From NCBI GenBank assembly GCA_965203375.1, contig OZ241886.1:1674001-1738000 (forward strand): a stretch of 64,000 nucleotides of DNA, in the 5' to 3' direction. Each line of letters begins with the position of its first letter. Position 1 is the first letter of the stretch. The position numbers were made by a program, and so were the translations under genes. The stretch comes from CATQHS01 sp965203375. Its GTDB lineage: Bacteria > Actinomycetota > Acidimicrobiia > Acidimicrobiales > Aldehydirespiratoraceae. The notes beneath the pieces are model-generated. The model saw only the letters and a list, made by a program, of their open reading frames with translations, was not told the DNA's origin and searched no databases. Of this stretch, positions 61,152-64,000 are shown piece by piece.

Positions 61152-62594
61152 TCACGGGGCGGGGGCGGCGGGGGCGGAACCCTGGGGCAGGTGGAGGTCG
61201 AAGTCGGCCGGGTCGAGGGCCCGGGCCAGCTCCCGGAGCCGGCCGTGGAACTCGTCGCGGGGGACGTGGCAGAGCCGGATGCGCCGCCCGGAGGCCGGGT
61301 CGAAGGCGGTGCGCCCGTGCATCACCCGGTGGTTGTCGATGAGCACCCCCTCGCCCGCCGCCACCCGCACCTCGGCGGTGAACTCGGCGCTGGCCATCCT
61401 CCGGCTGAACTGGCGGATGGCGTCGTAGAGGGCCTCGACTGTGTCGAAGTCGGCGTCGAGGGGGGCCAGGGCCCGGTCGAAATAGCGGATGCCGCAGGGC
61501 CGGCCCAGCTCGTCCAGCGAGATCAGCGGGCCCCGGCTGCGCAGGTCGATCTCGCCCGGGTGGCGGCGCACGTGGCCGATGGGAACCGTGGTCAGGAGCC
61601 GATAGGCGCCGGGCGCCTCGGCCGCCAGCGACTCGGCCACGGCGAAGCCGTCCGCGTAGGTGCTGGCGCCGCCCTCGTCCACGTTGGCCAGGCAGTGGAA
61701 GACGTCGATGCCCGGCGGCGAGTAGTAGAAGGCGTCGTCGATGTGGGGGGCCTGGGCCATGCCGGTCTTGGCCCCGAGCTTGGCCACCGGCTCGGCCCGC
61801 ACGTCGTAGACCCGGCCGTACACGGTCGTCTCGTGGATTGGGCCGATCAGGGCGGCCAGTCGCTCGGTGGCCTCGGGGTCGGTGCCCGCGCCGGTGACGC
61901 GCACGATCCCGTAGTCCCTGAGCCGCCGGTAGAGCCCGAGCAGGCCGGGCCCGCCGGCGGACGCGTCGGCCCAATGGGCGGTGGGGAAGTCCTCGGCCAG
62001 CTCGGCCCTCCAGGTGATCGGCCGCCAGGAGAACCGGCGGCGCCGGTCGGCGGGCTCGTAGGCGTGGCGCAGCAGCCAGTCGCCGCCGTAGACGGAGACG
62101 TGGCCGTCGGGCCAGGTGACGATCAGGTCGCCCCGGTCGGCGGCTGCTCGGGCCGGCTCGATGTCGGCGCCGAAGCCGGCCACGGTGCAGAAGCGGATGC
62201 CGTCGGCCGGGTCGCCGCACTGCCGGCAGCAGCAGGCGTGGCGCAGCCACTGGTGGTGGAAGGACCGCCGGGCGCCGTCGGCGAACTCGACGGCGACCAC
62301 CCGGCCCTCTGCGCGGGCCCCCTCCACGGCGGGGGAGCAGACGCCGTCGATGCCCAGCCGGTTGCCCGCGAACGGGTTCCAGGTGGCGATCCCGGCCGCG
62401 GCGCTTTCGGCGGCGGCCGGCTCCTCGGCACTGGCCGCGGCGCTGTCGGCGTCTGGCTCCTCAGCCGCGGCGCTGTCGGCGGCGGCCGGTTTCTCGGCGG
62501 CAGTCGGCTCCTCGGCACTGGCCGCGGCGCTGTCGGCGGCGGCCGGCTCCTCGGCACTGGCTGAGGCGATGCCGGCCGCGGCTCCCTCAGGCAT
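61152..62594 (-). CDS. Fe(II)/2-oxoglutarate dioxygenase fused to DUF971 (gamma-butyrobetaine hydroxylase-like)
   Basis: 480 residues. The first 70 residues are Ala/Ser/Glu repeats (AEEPAAADSAAAS). A DUF971-type N-terminal domain (about 85-180) has RSFHHQWLRHACCCRQCGDP with Cys/His zinc ligands. The TauD-type catalytic domain has HIDDAFYY (HxD iron ligands), GGASTYADGF, and a distal VLIDNHRVMHGRTAFD with the third His and the 2OG-binding Arg region. This is the architecture of gamma-butyrobetaine and trimethyllysine hydroxylases. It overlaps the upstream SDR stop by eight bases (ATGCCTGA), so coupling is likely. Confidence 0.9.
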   Translation of the reverse strand: MPEGAAAGIASASAEEPAAADSAAASAEEPTAAEKPAAADSAAAEEPDADSAAASAEEPAAAESAAAGIATWNPFAGNRLGIDGVCSPAVEGARAEGRVVAVEFADGARRSFHHQWLRHACCCRQCGDPADGIRFCTVAGFGADIEPARAAADRGDLIVTWPDGHVSVYGGDWLLRHAYEPADRRRRFSWRPITWRAELAEDFPTAHWADASAGGPGLLGLYRRLRDYGIVRVTGAGTDPEATERLAALIGPIHETTVYGRVYDVRAEPVAKLGAKTGMAQAPHIDDAFYYSPPGIDVFHCLANVDEGGASTYADGFAVAESLAAEAPGAYRLLTTVPIGHVRRHPGEIDLRSRGPLISLDELGRPCGIRYFDRALAPLDADFDTVEALYDAIRQFSRRMASAEFTAEVRVAAGEGVLIDNHRVMHGRTAFDPASGRRIRLCHVPRDEFHGRLRELARALDPADFDLHLPQGSAPAAPAP

Positions 62595-63351
62595 CCCAGC
62601 CGCCGTCTACGTGGATGGTCTGGCCGGTTATGTAGGACGCGCCCGCGCACAGGAACAGGCACACCTCGGCGTACTCGGCCGCGGTGCCGGGCCGCCCCAG
62701 CGGCAGCTTCTCGGAGTCGGCGAAGACGGTGTCCCACTTGAGCGGGAAGTTGGTCGAGTCGGGGTGGACGTAGCTGGGCGAGATGGCGTTGACCCGCACG
62801 TCGGGCCCCAGGCCGCGGGCCAGCTCCCGGGTGAGGGTGATGATGCCGCCCTTGGCCACGCTGTAGGGGGTGCTCGTCCCCCCGCCCCGCCAGCCCGACA
62901 TGGAGGCGGTGTTCACGATGGCGCCCTTGGAGGCCCGCAGGTAGGAGGCGGCGGCCCGGGCGGTGCGGAAGGCCGACAGCAGGTTGACCGACAGCGCCTC
63001 GGCCCACAGCTCCTCGGTCTGGGCCTCGAGGTCGCCGGGCCCGATGATCTCCAGGGTGACCGGGTGGCCGGCCACGTTCACCAGGTAGTCGAGGCCCCCC
63101 ATGCGCTCCGCCGCGTCCCGCACCATCCGGTTGGTCTCGTCGCCGTCGCGCAGGTCGCCGCCCGCGGCGAACACGTCATAGCCATCGGCAGCCAGGGCCG
63201 AGCAGGCGGCGTCGAGGCGGGGGCCGGGCAGGTCGGCGGCGGCCACGGTGCTGCCGTTGGCGGCGAAGGTGCGGACCACGCCCAAGCCGATGCCGCTGGC
63301 CCCGCCGGTGACCAGCGTGCGCTTGCCCCCCAGATCGGCCCGGATGGTCAT
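62587..63351 (-). CDS. Short-chain dehydrogenase/reductase (SDR)
   Basis: 254 residues. The sequence shows LVTGGASGIGLGVVRTFA, NVAGHP, TASMSG (Ser), YSVAK (Tyr/Lys) and C-terminal ITGQTIHVDGGWDA. It is a classical SDR oxidoreductase. It lies between an enolase-superfamily gene and the dioxygenase on the same strand, so all three may form one catabolic operon, perhaps for a sugar acid or carnitine-like compound. Confidence 0.92.
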   Translation of the reverse strand: MTIRADLGGKRTLVTGGASGIGLGVVRTFAANGSTVAAADLPGPRLDAACSALAADGYDVFAAGGDLRDGDETNRMVRDAAERMGGLDYLVNVAGHPVTLEIIGPGDLEAQTEELWAEALSVNLLSAFRTARAAASYLRASKGAIVNTASMSGWRGGGTSTPYSVAKGGIITLTRELARGLGPDVRVNAISPSYVHPDSTNFPLKWDTVFADSEKLPLGRPGTAAEYAEVCLFLCAGASYITGQTIHVDGGWDA

Positions 63352-63364
63352 CGTCTACCGGCTT

Positions 63365-63405
63365 TCTGAGCAGGGATCGCCGGGCAACGACATCGGATGC
63401 TCAGA
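63365..63405. repeat. Inverted repeat TCTGAGCA ... TGCTCAGA
   Basis: TCTGAGCA (63365-63372) and TGCTCAGA (63398-63405) flank 25 nt. CCGG lies outside both arms. The right arm overlaps the enolase-gene stop codon, and the left arm is 13 bp before the SDR start. The same arm sequence forms the inverted repeat at 61080-61131. Confidence 0.6.
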
Positions 63406-64000
63406 CCGGGGATGATCCGGGCCGGGTGTGGGTGGCCACCAGGTCCTCGTTCAGCTCGAGGCCGAGGCCCGGCCCGGTCGGAAGCTCGGCATAGCCGTCG
63501 ACGATGGGCGGCTCGGGGGGCGACACCAGCTCGGTCCGCAGGCGGGACGGCCCCAGCCGGGAAGAGCGGAACTCGACCATCGGCACGGTGAGCGACGCGG
63601 CCTGGAGGTGGAAGTTGGCCGCGTCGGTGATGCCGGTGGCGAAGCTGTGGGGCACGAGCTGGGCCCCGTGCATCTCGCACATCTCGGCGATGCGCATCAG
63701 CTCGGTGAACCCCCCGGCCCGGCTGACGCCGGGCTGCACCAGCGACACGCCGCCCCGCTCCAGCCACTCCCTGACCTCCCAGCGCCCGGCCGCGAACTCG
63801 GCCCCGCCCACCCGGACGGGCGAGACCGCGGCCAGCTTGGCGTGCCCGTCGAGGTCGTCATGGCGCAGGGGAGCCTCGGCGAAGTAGACCCCGCAGTCCT
63901 CGATGCGCTTGAGGGTCCAGGCCGCGTCGTGCCAGTCCCGCCAGCGGTAGCCGAAGTCCAGGGCCACGGCCACCTCGCCGCACCCGGCGGCCGAAGCGTC
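63401..64000 (-). CDS. Mandelate racemase / muconate lactonizing enzyme family protein (partial)
   Basis: The C-terminal 199 codons are in the window; the 5' end lies beyond 64000. Barrel motifs are ALDFGYRW (metal-ligand Asp), FAEAPLRHDD (Glu) and VGGAEFAAG (Glu), and a later PHSFATGITDAANFH with the catalytic-type His. This is the enolase superfamily, acid-sugar dehydratase or racemase branch. It would act before the SDR in sugar-acid breakdown. The substrate is not determinable here. Confidence 0.88.
   Translation of the reverse strand, partial: DASAAGCGEVAVALDFGYRWRDWHDAAWTLKRIEDCGVYFAEAPLRHDDLDGHAKLAAVSPVRVGGAEFAAGRWEVREWLERGGVSLVQPGVSRAGGFTELMRIAEMCEMHGAQLVPHSFATGITDAANFHLQAASLTVPMVEFRSSRLGPSRLRTELVSPPEPPIVDGYAELPTGPGLGLELNEDLVATHTRPGSSPV

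Overview
The window is GC-rich DNA from an actinobacterium. The best guess is the class Acidimicrobiia. The evidence is the gene order phoH-ybeY-CBS protein-era ... uppS-recO-glyS-dnaG-sigA, the DUF222-HNH (13E12-type) genes, SLH domains of the form MFSPSDTVTRAQMASF, many apparently leaderless starts (TANNNT about 6-8 nt before ATG/GTG) and F420/LLM and SDR-rich catabolic genes. The taxonomic call is inference from gene content; no rRNA is present.

Layout. 1-2100: a DUF222-HNH endonuclease gene with a degenerate palindromic repeat beyond its 3' end. 2142-2479: tRNA-Lys, tRNA-His and tRNA-Arg. 2734-6207: a secreted protein of about ten fibronectin-III domains. 6461-10656: a housekeeping block (unknown two-repeat protein, phoH, ybeY, CorC-like CBS protein, era). 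10657-22958: an accessory array of four large paralogous surface proteins (signal peptide, cadherin-like domain, FG-GAP propeller repeats, proline linker, three SLH domains), with a low-GC DUF6338-like gene and a 57-codon gene between copies 1 and 2. 22963-30781: dinG, uppS, recO, glyS, dnaG, sigA. 30915-38148: tRNA-Asn, a low-GC sulfotransferase, tRNA-CAT, a fused ATP sulfurylase/APS kinase, two acyl-CoA dehydrogenases and an SLH-anchored arylsulfotransferase. 38181-42205: small conserved genes, inositol-phosphatase family protein, DUF4389 protein, tRNA-Val and a second DUF222-HNH unit. 42657-46049: 2-oxoacid dehydrogenase E2 and a fused E1 alpha-beta. 46133-53414: two SDRs and a complete branched-chain-type ABC transporter with its two permeases fused. 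53516-64000: YdjC-like deacetylase, thermonuclease lipoprotein, LLM oxidoreductase, MUG-type glycosylase, SDR, minisatellite, PAP2 phosphatase, geranylgeranyl-reductase-type flavoprotein, a 2-oxoglutarate dioxygenase fused to DUF971, another SDR and a truncated enolase-superfamily gene.

The most striking observation is in the surface-protein array. Each of the four genes is preceded by a homopolymeric G tract (19, 15, 15 and 17 Gs) lying exactly between a -35-like TTGAAT/TTGATT and a -10-like TAGGAT/TAGCGT/TAAAGT. The spacers are therefore 21, 17, 18 and 19 bp. This is the architecture of slipped-strand phase-variable promoters such as Neisseria porA. It suggests an independently switching family of S-layer-type surface proteins in an actinobacterium. 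Relics of the era 3' end upstream of copies 3 and 4, and a relic of an SLH-gene linker fused to the promoter of copy 2, record how the array grew by duplication. The genome also shows a general habit of local tandem duplication: repeats inserted in YbeY and in the reductase, a 35-bp minisatellite, and duplicated gene ends in many spacers.

Sulfur activation (Sat-CysC makes PAPS), a PAPS-type sulfotransferase and a wall-anchored arylsulfotransferase sit within 8 kb. This hints at sulfated surface or exported compounds.
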